Shown here: positions 43,301 to 55,200 of the stretch, piece after piece
Layout: each line of letters starts with the position of its first letter
How positions within the stretch are numbered: the stretch's first letter is position 1
Notes under the pieces: generated by a model
Database searches by the model: none
What the model was told of the DNA's origin: nothing
Seen by the model: only the letters and a program-made list of their open reading frames with translations
NCBI GenBank assembly: GCA_018242765.1
Contig: JAFEBH010000023.1
Location: 1-64,000, forward strand
Reading direction: 5' to 3'
Source: Nitrospira sp.
GTDB taxonomy: Bacteria; Nitrospirota; Nitrospiria; Nitrospirales; Nitrospiraceae
DNA length: 64,000 bases
Made by a program: the position numbers and the translations under genes

Positions 43301-46300
43301 ACCTGCGGGTGGCGACTCAATGCCGATTCGATCTCACCCAATTCGATTCGATAGCCACGCACCTTGACCTGATGATCCAAACGGCCCAGAAATTCCAATA
43401 TCCCGTCCGGCCGATATCGGGCCTGATCGCCGGTTCGGTAAAGCCGCTGTCCAGGATTCATCCCGAACGGATCGGGAACAAAGCGCTCTGCAGTGAGGTC
43501 CGGCTGTCGCCAATAGCCTCGCGCTAAGCCTTCACCGCCGATGTACAACTCTCCAGGAACTCCGATTGGAACAAGGTTGAAGGCTGAATCAAGCAGATAA
43601 ATCTGAGTGTTCGCGATGGGCCGGCCGAGCGGGACAACGTCATCGGCGTTGGCCACAGGGCTGATCATTGACCATACAGTCGTTTCAGTCGGTCCATACA
43701 GATTCCATGTCTCGAACCCTTCGGTGAGGAACGTGCGCGCCAACTCAAGTGGGAATGCTTCACCGCCACAAAGCACACGCACCGGCGGAACCTTCTCCGC
43801 ACTGAACAATGACCGCCACCCCGAAGGGGTCGCCTGCATGACTGTCGCGCCAATGCGTTCCAGTTCATGTGCCAGTCGAGGGCCGTCCACGACTATGTCA
43901 CGGCTGATCATGACTGTTCGGGCTCCTACCACGAGTGGGAGAAACCATTCCAACAGCGCGATATCGAAAGAGATTGATGTCGTGGCCGCCAACACGTCCC
44001 GGCTGGACAGGTGAAAGATGTCCTGCATGGCCAAGAGAAAATTCACCGCGCCGGCATGGCGGACCATCACCCCCTTCGGTCGACCGGTCGACCCCGAGGT
44101 GTAGATGATATAGGCCAGCTGCTCGGCTCTGCGAGTGACGCACGGCCTATCTGAAGACTCGCGGCCAACGCTGGCCCAGTCATAGAGATCGATCACGCGC
44201 CATTCCGCCGTGTCGACAGCGGCCAGTAGCGGTCCCCGTGTCACTACCACGGCAACCTGCGCATCATAAAGCATGTAGGACAGACGTTCGCTCGGATAGG
44301 CAGGGTCCAGCGGTACATAGGCGCCTCCGGCTTTGAGGACTCCCAGGATCGCGATGACTAGATCTGTGGATCGCTCTAGACAGATCCCGACGCGCACATC
44401 GAGGCCGACGCCGTCCTTCATGAGACGGTGGGCCAGTTGATTCGCTCGGAGGTCGACCTCCCGATAGGTAAGGTCCACACCTTCGTCCGATAGGGCGATA
44501 CGCTCAGGCGTCAGAGCCGCCTGGGTCTCGAACAAATCCGACAGGCACTGATCAGCCTGATGCACTCGTCGAGTGTCATTCCAGTTCATCAATAGATGTT
44601 GTCGTTCTTGATCGGACAGGAGAGACAATTCGGCCAATCGGGCGTCGGGCGTTTCGATCATGCCGGCAAGTATCGAGGTCCAATGATTGGCGAGCTGTTC
44701 CACCATCTCATCGTTTAGGTGGTGCCGATTGTAGGAAAAGATCGCCGCAAGCCGCTCTTCCGGTACCACGGTGATCGTGAGCGGATAGTTCGTCCATCCT
44801 TCCACGTCAACGGCTTCGATGCCGAATGTGCGGCCGTACTCCTGAACTGCGCTGTCGAGCACGTAGTTTTGAAACACGAGCACGCTGTCGAACAGAGACA
44901 TACTCCTTGGAATTTGGCTCCATCCCTGAATCTGCACTAATGGAGTGGCCTCATAGTGACGCAAGTCGACATTGACATTCTGTACTCTTTGAAGCCACTC
45001 TCCCAACCGATCGATCGGCGTGATCCGTACACGTAGAGGCATTGTATTGATGAACACGCCTAAGATTTCATCGCTGCCCATCAACTCGGCTGGTCGACCT
45101 GAAACCGTCACACCGAACAGTACTTCGTCGGCGTCGCTGTATCGCGCGAGCAGCAACGCCCACGCACCCTGAATGACCGTGTTCAACGTCACCTTGTTCG
45201 ATCGGGCAAGCTGTTCGAGCCCACGCAAGGTTGCGAATGGGAGATCGAGCCGCAGTTCACCAAACGGTGCGTGAGCAGCCTCGTAGTGCGTCGCCCGTTC
45301 CGGTAATCTGGTCGTCTCGTTCACGCCATGCAGATACTCCCGCCAAAACCTCTCAGAGGCTAAGTGGTCCTGTCGCAAGAGCCTCTGGATGTATGCTCGA
45401 TAGGAAGGAGCAGGCTTCGAGGTCAAGACCTCCCCACGCCGCAGACCTTCGTAGGTTTCCATCACCTCTTGTATCAACAGTGCTTGGGATGAGCCATCCA
45501 GAATCGCATGATGTAGACTCCACACGATCCACCATGCATGCTCCGTCCGCCGGATCAGTGCGAGGCGCATCAACGGCGGTTGATCAAACGTGAACCCACG
45601 AAGACGGTCAGCGGACAGATACTCGCGCAATGCCTCGAGTCGAGTGCTCTCACCATCCAGAGTCCGCCAATCGAGGTGCTCTACCGGTAGAGTCGCGTGA
45701 CGGAAGACAGCTTGCAGAGGTTCGGCGGCCACGTCCCATACGAATCCGGTTCTCAGTATCGCATGTCGATCGACCGCATGTTGCCATGCTCGCTCGAATG
45801 CATCAGGATCAAGCCCCTGAGTGAAGGCGTACACCACGTGATTATGGTAGGCCCCATCCTCGTCGCCACGAAGACTGTGAAAGAGCATGCCCTGTTGTAT
45901 CGGAGACGTTGGATAGAGATCCTCTAACTCCCTCCCCGTGGGAGCGAGTAACGTTTGTACCCGCTCCAGATCGACCCGCGCTAATGCGAACGGCTCGGGC
46001 GGAACCGTCTCCTCTTTGGAAGCAGGTTCGCTCGGCACCGAATTAGCTGTGGCAAGGGCATCGGCAATTTCTGCCACCGTATGATGTTCAAAGATCAGCT
46101 TCGGAGTTACTTTGACATTGGCCCGATGCGCTTTTGCGACAACCTGCAGGCAAAGGATCGAATCGCCGCCGATCGAAAAAAAGTTATCGTGGATGCCAAC
46201 TCGATCCAGGTGAAGGACATCGGCCCAAATTTGCGTGAGCGTCGCTTCGACATCGTTCCGTGGTGCAACGTAGGTATCACTCCGCGTTGTTTGCGCCTGT

Positions 46301-49224
46301 TCCGGGTCGGGAAGTGCCGATCGATCAATCTTGCCGTTGGCCGTCAGAGGAAGCGCTTCCAGCACGGTCATCGTCGAGGGAATCATATAGTCCGGCAAAT
46401 GGACCGCGAGGCAGGAGCGAACGGAGTCCAGATCGAGATCGGCGGGAGCCGCGACATAAGCGGCAAGTTGCTTTGTGCCATCGGCCGAGGCGCGCACGAT
46501 CACCACGGCATCCTTCAATCGGTCATCCCCCCGCAATTGCGCTTCGATTTCTCCCAACTCGATTCGGAACCCGCGCACTTTCACTTGATTATCTACACGG
46601 CCTTGAAATTCAACCGTGCCGTCCGGTCGATACCGCGCCCGATCGCCGGTGCGGTACAGACGCCCGCCGGTCCAGCCGCCGAATGGATTCGGCACAAATC
46701 GCTCCGCCGTCAGGTCTGGACGTCCGAGATAACCTCTCGCCAGCCCGTCGCCCCCGATACACAATTCGCCGGAAACTCCCACAGGCGTGGGTTGACCATC
46801 CGAATTCAAAATGTAGACGAGGCTGTTCGCCAAGGGTCGTCCGATAAGAATGGCTGTCTGCCGGTCCGCATTCGCGTCGATTAGATGAGTGAGCACTCCG
46901 ATCGTCGTTTCCGTTGGTCCGTAGTGATTGATGATTTCGCAGTCCGGTGCGAGCGATCGGATCCGTTCGACAAGGTTGCTATGAACGGCTTCGCCGCCGA
47001 GGATCAGACAACGCCGGGGAAGCACCCGTTCCGGTCGTCCCGCTTCCAACAGACCGGCCAGGTGGCTCGGCACGATTTTCAGCACGTCGATCCGGTGACC
47101 TGCCATGTAATCCGCGACGGCATCGGGGTCGAATCCACGTTCGACCGACAGCACATGAAGCGCGCGACCGGAACAGAGTGAACCGAAGATCGAGGTGTTG
47201 CCGAGATCCGCCGCGACCGTGGAAACGGTCGCAAAACTAGCCATCTGATCGAGCGAAAGTCTGGCCAGGAGTCCGGACACATAATTGACGACCTGACGAT
47301 GCTCGACGGCGACGCCCTTCGGCCGTCCGGTTGAACCGGAGGTATAGATGACATAGGCCATATTCTCAGGCCGCACGTCCCGTCGCAGCGGCTGATGGCC
47401 CTCAGCTGAAATGTTCTCCCAATCGCGGTCCAGATAGACTTGCCGTACATTCGAATTGTGGGACATGTCGCCGGATGCGGCTTGCATGAGAACCACCCGC
47501 GCACCGCTATCGGACAGCATAAACGCCAGCCGTTCTCTCGGAAGCTTCGGGTCGAGCGCCACATACGCACCGCCTGCCTTGAGCACCCCGAGCAATCCGA
47601 CGATCAAGTTGAGCGATCGTTCTACACAGAGACCGACCCGCACGTCCGGGCCGACACCAAGTTTCTGCAAGTATCCCGCAAGCTCGTCCGCCCTAGCATC
47701 CAGCTCAGCATAGGTCAAGGACTGCCCCTCATAAACGACGGCCACGGCGTCCGGCTGTTCCTGCGCCACCTGCTCGAACAGTTGGTGAATACATGCTCCA
47801 TCCACCAGAACCGTCGTCCGGTTCCACTCCGTCAGAAGCCGGTTTCGCTCCGCGTCGCTCAGCGGAGACAGTTCCGCCAAGCGGACATCCGGACGTTCAG
47901 CCATCGCCATCAACAGCGTGCGGTAGTATCCAAGAAGACGCGTGATGTCGTCATGTGCAAACCGCTCACGTGCATAGGAGAGAATCAACCGCACTTCGGC
48001 GGCAGGCTCGACCATCAACGATAACGGATAGTTATTGCGACCCGCCGTCAGGACATAGTCGGCATCGGGGCGATGAGGAGCCATGGGAGTTATCCGCAAA
48101 CCGAGCTGATCCGTGTCGCTTTCGTCTTCCGGGTAACTTTCGAAGACGACGATGCTGTCGAACAACGGCCGGCCGCCTGGCACGTCGCTCCAGCGCTGGA
48201 TTCTCGACAGGGGCGTCCACTCGTATTGCCGTAGGAGGCTGTTCTGTTCCTGAACCGATGTCAGCCAGTCTCCCAGCTTCGCATCGGGAGGGAGGGAAAC
48301 CCGAACCGGCAGCGTATTGATGAACAATCCGACCATGACGTCCGAACCGGGAAGCTCCGCCGGCCGACCGGAGACCGTCGCGCCGAAGAGCACCTCGTGA
48401 TCCCCGGTGCATCGGTGCAACAAAATCGACCACGCCCCTTGCACCAGCGTGTTCAGCGTAAGCCGACTGCGCTTGGCGGCACTCGTCAATGTTTCGACTT
48501 CCGCCTTCGACAGGCGTACTTCCTGCTCAGCATACGGCAGGGATTTCAGTTTCTCTGAAGTCACGCGTTGCGGGGTCTCCAACGGCAACGCGGTCGGCGT
48601 CGCGAATTCAGCAAGGCCGGTTCTCCAGAACATTTCGGCATCTTGCAGATTCCTAGTTCCCAACCACGTTAAATACTCCGCGTAGGGCCTGACGGATGGC
48701 AGCATCGGCTGCCGGCCCTGGGCGAGTGCGTCATAGCAAACCAAAACTTCACGCAACAGCAATGCCACGCTCCAACCGTCCAGCAGAATATGGTGGTGGC
48801 TGTTGATGAAATACCAGCGATTGTCCTCGATCCGGATCAGCGTGAGCCGCATCATGGGGGGTGTCAGCAGGTCGAACGGCTTCCGCCGATCGTCGCGCAG
48901 AAACTCCGCCAAGGCCTCGTCTCGTTGCCGGCTGCCATAGGCCCGCCAATCGAGGAGCTGCAGCGGAACCAGCACGCCGTGCCGAGCGACCTGCATGGGC
49001 TGCTTGACACCTTCCCAGACGAAGCCGGTACGGAGGATCGGATGACGCTCCACCACCTTTTGCCAGGCTTGTTCGAACGGACCGAGTTCCAGCTCTCCGT
49101 CGATGACAAACCCGGTCTGCGTGAAATATGGATCCGCCGCCCCGTCGGACACGGCATGGAAGAGCAGTCCTTCCTGAAGCGGAGAGAGGTAATGGATTGA
49201 CTCGATGTCTTTCTTCTTACTCAT
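40363..49224 (-). CDS. NRPS protein C: C, A(Asp), PCP, C, A(Gly), PCP, C, TauD-type hydroxylase
   Basis: 2953 residues. C1 (1-450, HHILLDG) follows the epimerase of protein B. A1 (about 465-965) reads D-L-T-K-I-G-H-I-G, near the Asp code. PCP1 has GGDS. C2 (about 1080-1530) has HHAILDG. A2 (about 1545-2040) reads D-I-L-Q-L-G-L-V-W, the Gly code. PCP2 has GGHS. C3 (about 2150-2590) has HHIAADA. Residues about 2610-2953 are a TauD/SyrP-like Fe(II)/2-oxoglutarate hydroxylase with ligand motif HNE (His codon 41035-41037), distal His in VAHARL and a co-substrate Arg in GPRKIV. The frame is open to 49431, but the ATG at 49224 has AGGA 6 nt upstream and follows the protein B stop by 17 nt. The upstream part is only overlap. 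Confidence 0.93.
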   Translation of the reverse strand: MSKKKDIESIHYLSPLQEGLLFHAVSDGAADPYFTQTGFVIDGELELGPFEQAWQKVVERHPILRTGFVWEGVKQPMQVARHGVLVPLQLLDWRAYGSRQRDEALAEFLRDDRRKPFDLLTPPMMRLTLIRIEDNRWYFINSHHHILLDGWSVALLLREVLVCYDALAQGRQPMLPSVRPYAEYLTWLGTRNLQDAEMFWRTGLAEFATPTALPLETPQRVTSEKLKSLPYAEQEVRLSKAEVETLTSAAKRSRLTLNTLVQGAWSILLHRCTGDHEVLFGATVSGRPAELPGSDVMVGLFINTLPVRVSLPPDAKLGDWLTSVQEQNSLLRQYEWTPLSRIQRWSDVPGGRPLFDSIVVFESYPEDESDTDQLGLRITPMAPHRPDADYVLTAGRNNYPLSLMVEPAAEVRLILSYARERFAHDDITRLLGYYRTLLMAMAERPDVRLAELSPLSDAERNRLLTEWNRTTVLVDGACIHQLFEQVAQEQPDAVAVVYEGQSLTYAELDARADELAGYLQKLGVGPDVRVGLCVERSLNLIVGLLGVLKAGGAYVALDPKLPRERLAFMLSDSGARVVLMQAASGDMSHNSNVRQVYLDRDWENISAEGHQPLRRDVRPENMAYVIYTSGSTGRPKGVAVEHRQVVNYVSGLLARLSLDQMASFATVSTVAADLGNTSIFGSLCSGRALHVLSVERGFDPDAVADYMAGHRIDVLKIVPSHLAGLLEAGRPERVLPRRCLILGGEAVHSNLVERIRSLAPDCEIINHYGPTETTIGVLTHLIDANADRQTAILIGRPLANSLVYILNSDGQPTPVGVSGELCIGGDGLARGYLGRPDLTAERFVPNPFGGWTGGRLYRTGDRARYRPDGTVEFQGRVDNQVKVRGFRIELGEIEAQLRGDDRLKDAVVIVRASADGTKQLAAYVAAPADLDLDSVRSCLAVHLPDYMIPSTMTVLEALPLTANGKIDRSALPDPEQAQTTRSDTYVAPRNDVEATLTQIWADVLHLDRVGIHDNFFSIGGDSILCLQVVAKAHRANVKVTPKLIFEHHTVAEIADALATANSVPSEPASKEETVPPEPFALARVDLERVQTLLAPTGRELEDLYPTSPIQQGMLFHSLRGDEDGAYHNHVVYAFTQGLDPDAFERAWQHAVDRHAILRTGFVWDVAAEPLQAVFRHATLPVEHLDWRTLDGESTRLEALREYLSADRLRGFTFDQPPLMRLALIRRTEHAWWIVWSLHHAILDGSSQALLIQEVMETYEGLRRGEVLTSKPAPSYRAYIQRLLRQDHLASERFWREYLHGVNETTRLPERATHYEAAHAPFGELRLDLPFATLRGLEQLARSNKVTLNTVIQGAWALLLARYSDADEVLFGVTVSGRPAELMGSDEILGVFINTMPLRVRITPIDRLGEWLQRVQNVNVDLRHYEATPLVQIQGWSQIPRSMSLFDSVLVFQNYVLDSAVQEYGRTFGIEAVDVEGWTNYPLTITVVPEERLAAIFSYNRHHLNDEMVEQLANHWTSILAGMIETPDARLAELSLLSDQERQHLLMNWNDTRRVHQADQCLSDLFETQAALTPERIALSDEGVDLTYREVDLRANQLAHRLMKDGVGLDVRVGICLERSTDLVIAILGVLKAGGAYVPLDPAYPSERLSYMLYDAQVAVVVTRGPLLAAVDTAEWRVIDLYDWASVGRESSDRPCVTRRAEQLAYIIYTSGSTGRPKGVMVRHAGAVNFLLAMQDIFHLSSRDVLAATTSISFDIALLEWFLPLVVGARTVMISRDIVVDGPRLAHELERIGATVMQATPSGWRSLFSAEKVPPVRVLCGGEAFPLELARTFLTEGFETWNLYGPTETTVWSMISPVANADDVVPLGRPIANTQIYLLDSAFNLVPIGVPGELYIGGEGLARGYWRQPDLTAERFVPDPFGMNPGQRLYRTGDQARYRPDGILEFLGRLDHQVKVRGYRIELGEIESALSRHPQVMRSIAVVRDEQGNKRIVAYVVPETGSDVSPDDLRRVLRDQLPDYMVPSIFVVLKEFPLTPNGKVDRKALPAPESSQSNARPSALTTPTEEILAGLWADVLSLKHVGVRDDFFELGGHSLLATQVMSRIRTAFQIELPLRSLFEAPTVEALSAVIDQARPGGDETLLTPLTAAERRKPLALSFAQQRLWFLAQMEPEGWSYNLPFALRLSGALDFAALSQSFEQVIARHETLRTTFHASDGEPVQVIDSGRGFVLPVDDLSELPDNRREEAVQEAVSVEVRRPFRLDHDRPIRARLLRLGEQEHVLLVTLHHIAADAWSMTLLANEVAVFYQAKVGQSADRADVLPPLPVQYADFANWQRQRLQGPRLDAHLAYWKQRLGVNPPVLKLPTDRPRPLVQSFRGAHHIFTVPAEHADRLRALSRKQGVTLFMTLLAGFNTLLFRTTGQEDILIGTDVANRNREETEALIGFFVNLLPLRSDLGGNPTFLELLTQVRRTALEAYAHQDLPFERIVETLKLKRDLGGNPLVQALFVLQNVPPPSMELPGLAVNALEFESEVARFDLGLFMEDAEDGLTGLWKYNRDLFDVATIAGLSERFVTLLGSITVNPESRLSAIEILSHAEKESAMIESKQREESKFKRFKHIQPKAVHLAQRTLVERRYLEADQPLPLVIQPAVEDVDLAAWGQENRGKVEEELLVHGAILFRGFSLKGAEDFEQVAQALCPTLFGEYGDLPREKAGRHLYGSTPYPADRAILFHNESSHLHRWPLKQSFFCVQASQEGGETPIVDCRKMCERLRPKLRKKFEEQALMYVRNFTPGFDVSWQDFFHTEDKSVVEQTCRQHGVELDWTSDGGLRTRQVCPAIIKHPKTGEWVFFNQIQLHHISYLEPAVRSSLVEVLGIERVPRNVYFGDGSPIEDETAAEIGELYERTSVRFPWQNGDLLMLDNMLVAHARLPFVGPRKIVVAMGEMINQGDVHTVNA
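40366..41400 (-). other. C-terminal TauD/SyrP-like beta-hydroxylase domain of NRPS protein C
   Basis: About 345 residues fused behind a condensation domain with no carrier or adenylation domain between them. The HxE...H metal triad and the Arg for 2-oxoglutarate are all present, so it should be catalytic. Fused domains of this kind at NRPS C-termini are known as IbetaH-Asp hydroxylases that make L-threo-beta-hydroxyaspartate in siderophores. The next Asp-activating module begins protein D, so the likely substrate is Asp bound to that module in trans. The boundary at 41400 is approximate. Confidence 0.85.
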
Positions 49225-49241
49225 GTCAGTCCTAGGCCGGG

Positions 49242-52200
49242 TTAGTTTATTTGTTCCAAGATCGCGTCCAGCGCGTCCTGCTCCAGCTCCACATTTGGAA
49301 AATCGGACGGCGTGTAGCCGCCGGCGTCGCCGGACAGACAATGTGCGATCACCGTCTGCAAATCTTTCAGATATCCCGTCGCCAACGAGGTAATCGTCCC
49401 GGGACGATACCGCTCGCGGCTGTATGTCCACATGACTTCCAGGCGTCCGTTTACGACCGACGCATTGATATCCAGCTCGTATTCCATTGGATTGCGGGGA
49501 TCATGTTCCTTGCCGACCGATTCCGTAGACAGAACAAAGGCCGACTCGTCCGTGGCGACCGCATCGAGCTGCCCGAGATAATTGAATGCCACCGGAACTC
49601 GTCTCGCAGGAGATACCTTGGCCGCATCGAAGCCGTGCTTCGTCAGATACCGAACGATGCCGTACCCGATGCCGCGGCCTGGGATGCGCCGCAGTTGCTC
49701 CTTCACCGTCTTGAGCCCTTCTCCAGGCGACTCCGATCTGATCACGTCCAAGGTTACGGGGAAGACGCTGGTAAACCATCCGACCGTGCGTGAAACATCC
49801 AGCTCGGGAAACAGATCCTCCCGCCCATGCCCTTCCAGATCGATCGTCACACGATCAAGGCCCGTCCACCGGCCGAGGGTCTGCGCCAACGCCGTCAAGA
49901 GCACATCGTTGATCTGCGTTCCATATGCGGCAGATACCTGATGCAACAACGCCTGCGTGTCTCCTTCGTCCAACGACATCGTCAGCGTCTCAGCCGCCGC
50001 CTCTCGATGGCTGCCGCCTGGATCATCGACAGGCAAGAGGACGGATCCTTCCTCTTGTTCCGTCAACCAGACGTTGAAAGAGGGATCCTTCATGACTTCG
50101 GCTTCTGCGTACCGCCGTAACCGTTCGGTCCACTGTCGGAACGAGGTCGTTTTGGGAGGCAATTGTATCGGACGGTTTTCAACCGCCTGCCGGTAAGCGG
50201 TCTGCAAATCCTCCAGGAGGATTCTCCAAGAAACGCCGTCGATCACGAGGTGATGAACGACAATCAGCAGACAATCAGGCACGTTCTTCCCCATCTCGAA
50301 CCACACCACTTGGATAAGCGGCCCTTCCGAGATGTTCAAACTCCCTTGCCATCGCGTGGTCTCTGCATCGAACGACGCACGGCGTTCCGAATCCGATAGC
50401 ATGGCCACATTCACCCGCCGGACGAAGGGCCCAGGCGGAATCGGCGCATGCGATTGGCGCCACCCATCGTTCGTCTGTGTGAATCGAAGCCGCAGCACGT
50501 CATGATGAGTGATGAGCGCCGCTACCGCAGTCTCCAAAGCGGATTCCACGAGCGGCTCTTTCGCTTCCAGTAGGACCGATTGATTCCAATGGTGTGGATT
50601 GGCCAGCGCCAATTCGAAGAACGCGCATTGAATGGGCGTCAATGCCGCTTCCCCCGTGACCGCTCCTTGCTCCGCTTCCAGCACGACGACCGCATCTCGC
50701 CCAGCTACTGCCGCAAGCTCGGACACGGTCTGGTGTTGGAACATCTGGCGGGGGCTCAGCAGCAGCCCGGCCTGTTTGGCTCGGGCGATGACTTGGAGAC
50801 TCACGATGGAATCGCCACCCAACTCGAAAAAATTTTCTTGTGTGCCGACCTGCGGCAATCCCAGCACCTCTTCCCAAATTTTCGTGAGTGCCGCCTCCGC
50901 CGGCGTAACCGGAGGCGTATACGTGCGTTCCGCCTGCCCGGCGAGGTCCGGAACGGGCAACGCTCTGCGGTCGATTTTTCCATTCGCGCTCCGAGGTAAC
51001 GCATTCAGAACGACGAAGGAGCTCGGAATCATATATTCCGGCAACGCATCTTGAAGTCGGCGCCGCATGTCTTGGACATCCAATGTTTCCGGAGCATCGG
51101 GTGTCACGTAGGCCACCAACCGTCGCTGTCCTGGCTGATCTTCCCTGGCCATGACCACGGCTTCCAGAACCCCTTGCTGCTCCAGCAGCCTAGCCTCGAT
51201 TTCACCCGGCTCGATGCGATAGCCACGGATTTTGACTTGGTGATCTGCACGCCCTACAAATTCGATGGTCCCGTCCGTCCGATAACGGGCGAGATCTCCC
51301 GTGCGATAGAGTCTTGCTCCCGCATCCGATCCTAAGGGATCCGGCACAAAGACCGCCGCCGTTCGTTCGGGATCGCGGAGATAGCCGCGACCCACCCCTA
51401 CTCCACCGATGCAGAGTTCGCCCACTGTGCCGATGGGCACGGGAGTCAGATGATGATTCAGAATGTAGAGGCGGAAGCCCGGAACAGGTCGTCCGATCGG
51501 CACCGGGCGATCTGCATCGTCCGGGGACGCATACATCACGTGCGTGGCAACGTCGTCGGAACATTCCGCCGGCCCATACGCATTCATCAACGGAATAGCC
51601 GGATAGCGCAAGAACCACCGACGACAGAGAGCCGAAGGCAAGGCCTCGCCGGTCGGCAACACCCACCGTACCTTGGCCAGAACAGGCGCGCCGTCATCGG
51701 CCGCAAGAAGACCCTGCAATACCGCAGGAACAAGCTCGACAATGGTGATGCCGGCCTCATCCACATGATGCAACAGCGCCGTGGGATCATGGGCCACATC
51801 GTCAGGAACGATGTGCACCGTCGCCCCGCATAATAGGGCCGCCAGGAACTGCCAGACAGAGATGTCAAAACATTGCGATGCGGTCTGCGCGACGACATCG
51901 TCGGCTGTCATCTGCAGGCTGTCCAGTTTGGACAACATGTTGTTGAGCATGCCGTCCTGTTCGACCATCACGCCTTTCGGAGCGCCGGTCGAGCCGGATG
52001 TATAGATGAGATAAGCCAAGCGCCGAGCCGGGCGACTCGGTCTGAGACCGGAGAGAGCAATGTCTTGATCCATCACCTCTTCGATGATCAATACCCGCGG
52101 CTTCCTGTCCGCGGAAAGCTCGTTCAACAGGTCCGCAGCCCGTGCTTCCCACTCCCGAGTCACCAACAGGACGAGGGGGCGGCTTAGTTCCGTAATCTGC

Positions 52201-55200
52201 GCCATGCGCTGATGAGGATGGTGCGGATCCAACGGCAGATAGGCGCCGCCCGCTTCCAAGACACCGAGAATCATCAGCAGAAGCTCAGGGCTTCGTTCGC
52301 CGAGCACCGCTACGACCGAGTCCGGACCGACACCGGCCGCCGCCAACGCTGTCGCTGTGTTACTCGCCCGTCGATGGAGCTCTTGGTAGGTCCAGCTTTG
52401 CTCACGACAAACCACCGCCGTCGATTCCGGTGTGCGCTCGACCTGCGCGGCGAACCGCGTGACATAGTCTGGCGTCAAATCGGGACTGGGAACATCGTTC
52501 CAGTCAATGAGTTGCAGGTGACGCTCGCGATCCGTTACGGGAGGCGTATCATGTAGTCGCCCTTCCGGCTTGGCAACCATGGAAGCGAGAATCTTCAGTA
52601 AACCGTCCGCATAACGTGTGACGGTGCTCTCGTCGAAAAGATCGGTATTGTATTCGAACGATCCGGACAGCCGGTCTGGCTCGACCACCATGTCCAGCGA
52701 CAGATCGAACAAGGCCGTGCCTGGGTCTATTTCCATGTTGTCCACTCGAAGTCCCGGCGTCTCCATGAATTGTTCCGCCGGCGTCTGCAGGGTAAACATG
52801 ACCTGAAAAAGCGGAGAATGGCTCAAGTTCCGTTCCGGTTGCAGCGCATCCACCAAGTGTTCGAAGGGAAGATCTTGATGCGTCTGAGCCCCCAACACTT
52901 CTTTTCTCACCCGGTCCAATAGTTCGATCCAACGCGGGTTGTCCGGAATATCCGTTCTCAACACCAGCGTGTTGACGAACAATCCGATGATTTCTTCCAC
53001 CTCGATCCTGAGCCGGTTCGCGACAGGGCTCCCGATCAGAATGCTGGTCCGGCCGCTATAATGGTGCAGCAACGCGGTGAAGGCGGTGAGCAATGTCATG
53101 TATAAGGTGAGGCCGTGCCGCCGGCTAAAGCCCGTGATCTGCTGCAACAGGTCTCCGGACACAACAAACTCACAACAGGCGCCACGATAGGTCTGCACGA
53201 CAGGACGAGGCCGATCGGTCGGCAACTCCAAGGCGGCTGGCGCATCTCCCAAGTGGTCTTTCCAATAGGCGAGCTGAGTCTCCAGAACAGCCCCCTGCAT
53301 CCAGTCACGTTGCCAAACCGCATAGTCGGCATACTGCATGGGCAACGGCGGCAACGCGGCCTGCTGTCCTGTAAGCCCGGCCTGGTAGAACATCACTAAT
53401 TCTCGAATCAAGACGTCCATCGCCCAGCCGTCAGAGATAATGTGATGCAAAGTCATCAACAGCACGCACTCCTCGTCCGCGATCCGCCAAACTCGTGCGC
53501 GAATCAGCGGCCCTCTCGTCAGATCGAAAATTCGTTGTGCTTCTTCTTCGGTCTGCTTGATTAACTCGGTCGGCTGTTCTCCCGCGGGGATATCGCGAAG
53601 ATCGATGACAGGAATATCGATCGTCAACGAGGACAGCACGACCTGCGTCGGCTGGCCGTCGGTCTCCTGAAATACGGTCCGCAATGCTTCCTGCCGCGCA
53701 ATCACTTGGTTGAGACCGGCCGTCAATAAGTCCACATCCAACTTGCCCCGCAGGCGGAATCCGGCCGGAAGATTGTAGAAGGGACTCTCCGGCTCCAGCT
53801 GTGCGAGGAACCAGAGGCGCTGTTGAGCGAAAGACGCGGGTAGCGGACCGGTACGGGCGACGGGCACCAACGGTGGCGCCTGGATGGCCGCGTCTTCCTT
53901 CCGCGCGCGATCCACGGCCACGGCCAAGGCCGCGACGCTGGTGCATTCGAACACGGTCCGTAGCGAAAGCTCGACGTGAAATGTGCTGCGAAGACGAGAC
54001 ATGATCTGCGTCGCCAGCAACGAATGACCACCCAACTCGAAGAAGTCGTCGTGAATGCCGACTCTCTCGACACCCAATACATCGGACCAGATACCCGTCA
54101 GAATTTCTTCCGTCGCCGTGCGCGGCGCTGTATAGGGACGAGTGAACTGATCGCCTAGATCCAACGTCGCCAGCGCGAGGCGGTCGATCTTGCCGTTCGG
54201 CGTGCGCGGCAGCGCCGGCAACGGCACAAACGCCGTCGGCACCATGTATTCGGGCAGCTGCGCCTGTAAGAGTTCACGCAATACCGCCACATCCGGCTCC
54301 TTATCCTCCTGTCCGACGAGATAGGCCGCTAATCGCTTCTCGCCGCGGGCATCCGTGTGCAGCAGCACGGCCGCTTCGCGGACGAGCGGGCTCGATAACA
54401 GATGCGTTTCGATCTCTCCCAGTTCGATCCGGAACCCACGGAGTTTGATCTGTTGATCGATGCGCCCGACGAACTCTATCGCTCCATTTTTCTGATAGCG
54501 AGCCAGATCACCGGTCCGATACATCCGCGCGCCCGGCTCGGACCCGAATCGATCGGGCACAAAGACCTCGGCGGTACGTGCAGGATCTTGCAGGTATCCG
54601 CGACCGACCCCGATTCCTCCCACGTATAACTCACCGCAAACTCCCGGCGGCACCGGTTCCAACCAAGCGTTCAGAATGTGCAAGCGGATTCCTTCGATCG
54701 GCCGGCCGATCGGCATGTGCGTGGTCTCGGTCGCCGGCGGTTTGAGGATGGGATGGACGGCCACGTCGTCGGCGCATTCCGCCGGTCCGTATGCGTTCAA
54801 CAAAGGAATCGCGGGATAGCGGGCAAGCCACTGGCGACAGACCGGCGGCGGCAGGGCTTCACCGGTCGGCAACACCCACCGAAGTCTTTGGAGTCGAGGC
54901 GCGAGACTAGATTCTGATCCTGCATCCACCAGTCCCTGGAGAAGGGCCGGAACGGTTTCGAGAATCGTGATATCGAAGCGTTCGAGGTGCGCGAGCAATC
55001 GAAATGGATCTCGTGACGTCTCATCCGGAACAATGCTGGTTCTGGCTCCGCATGTCAGCGCCGTCAGGAACTGCCAGACGGAAATGTCGAAACATTGGGA
55101 AGCCGTCTGCGCGATGACGTCGGCCGGTCCCAGCGCTAACCCCGACACCTTGCTTCGGATATTGTTGAGCATGCCGCGCCTCGTGACCATCGCCCCCTTC

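Noticed and set aside
49225..49431. N-terminal extension of NRPS protein C
   Set aside because: The extra 69 residues overlap the end of protein B in another frame and are not NRPS-like. A good ribosome site precedes the ATG at 49224.
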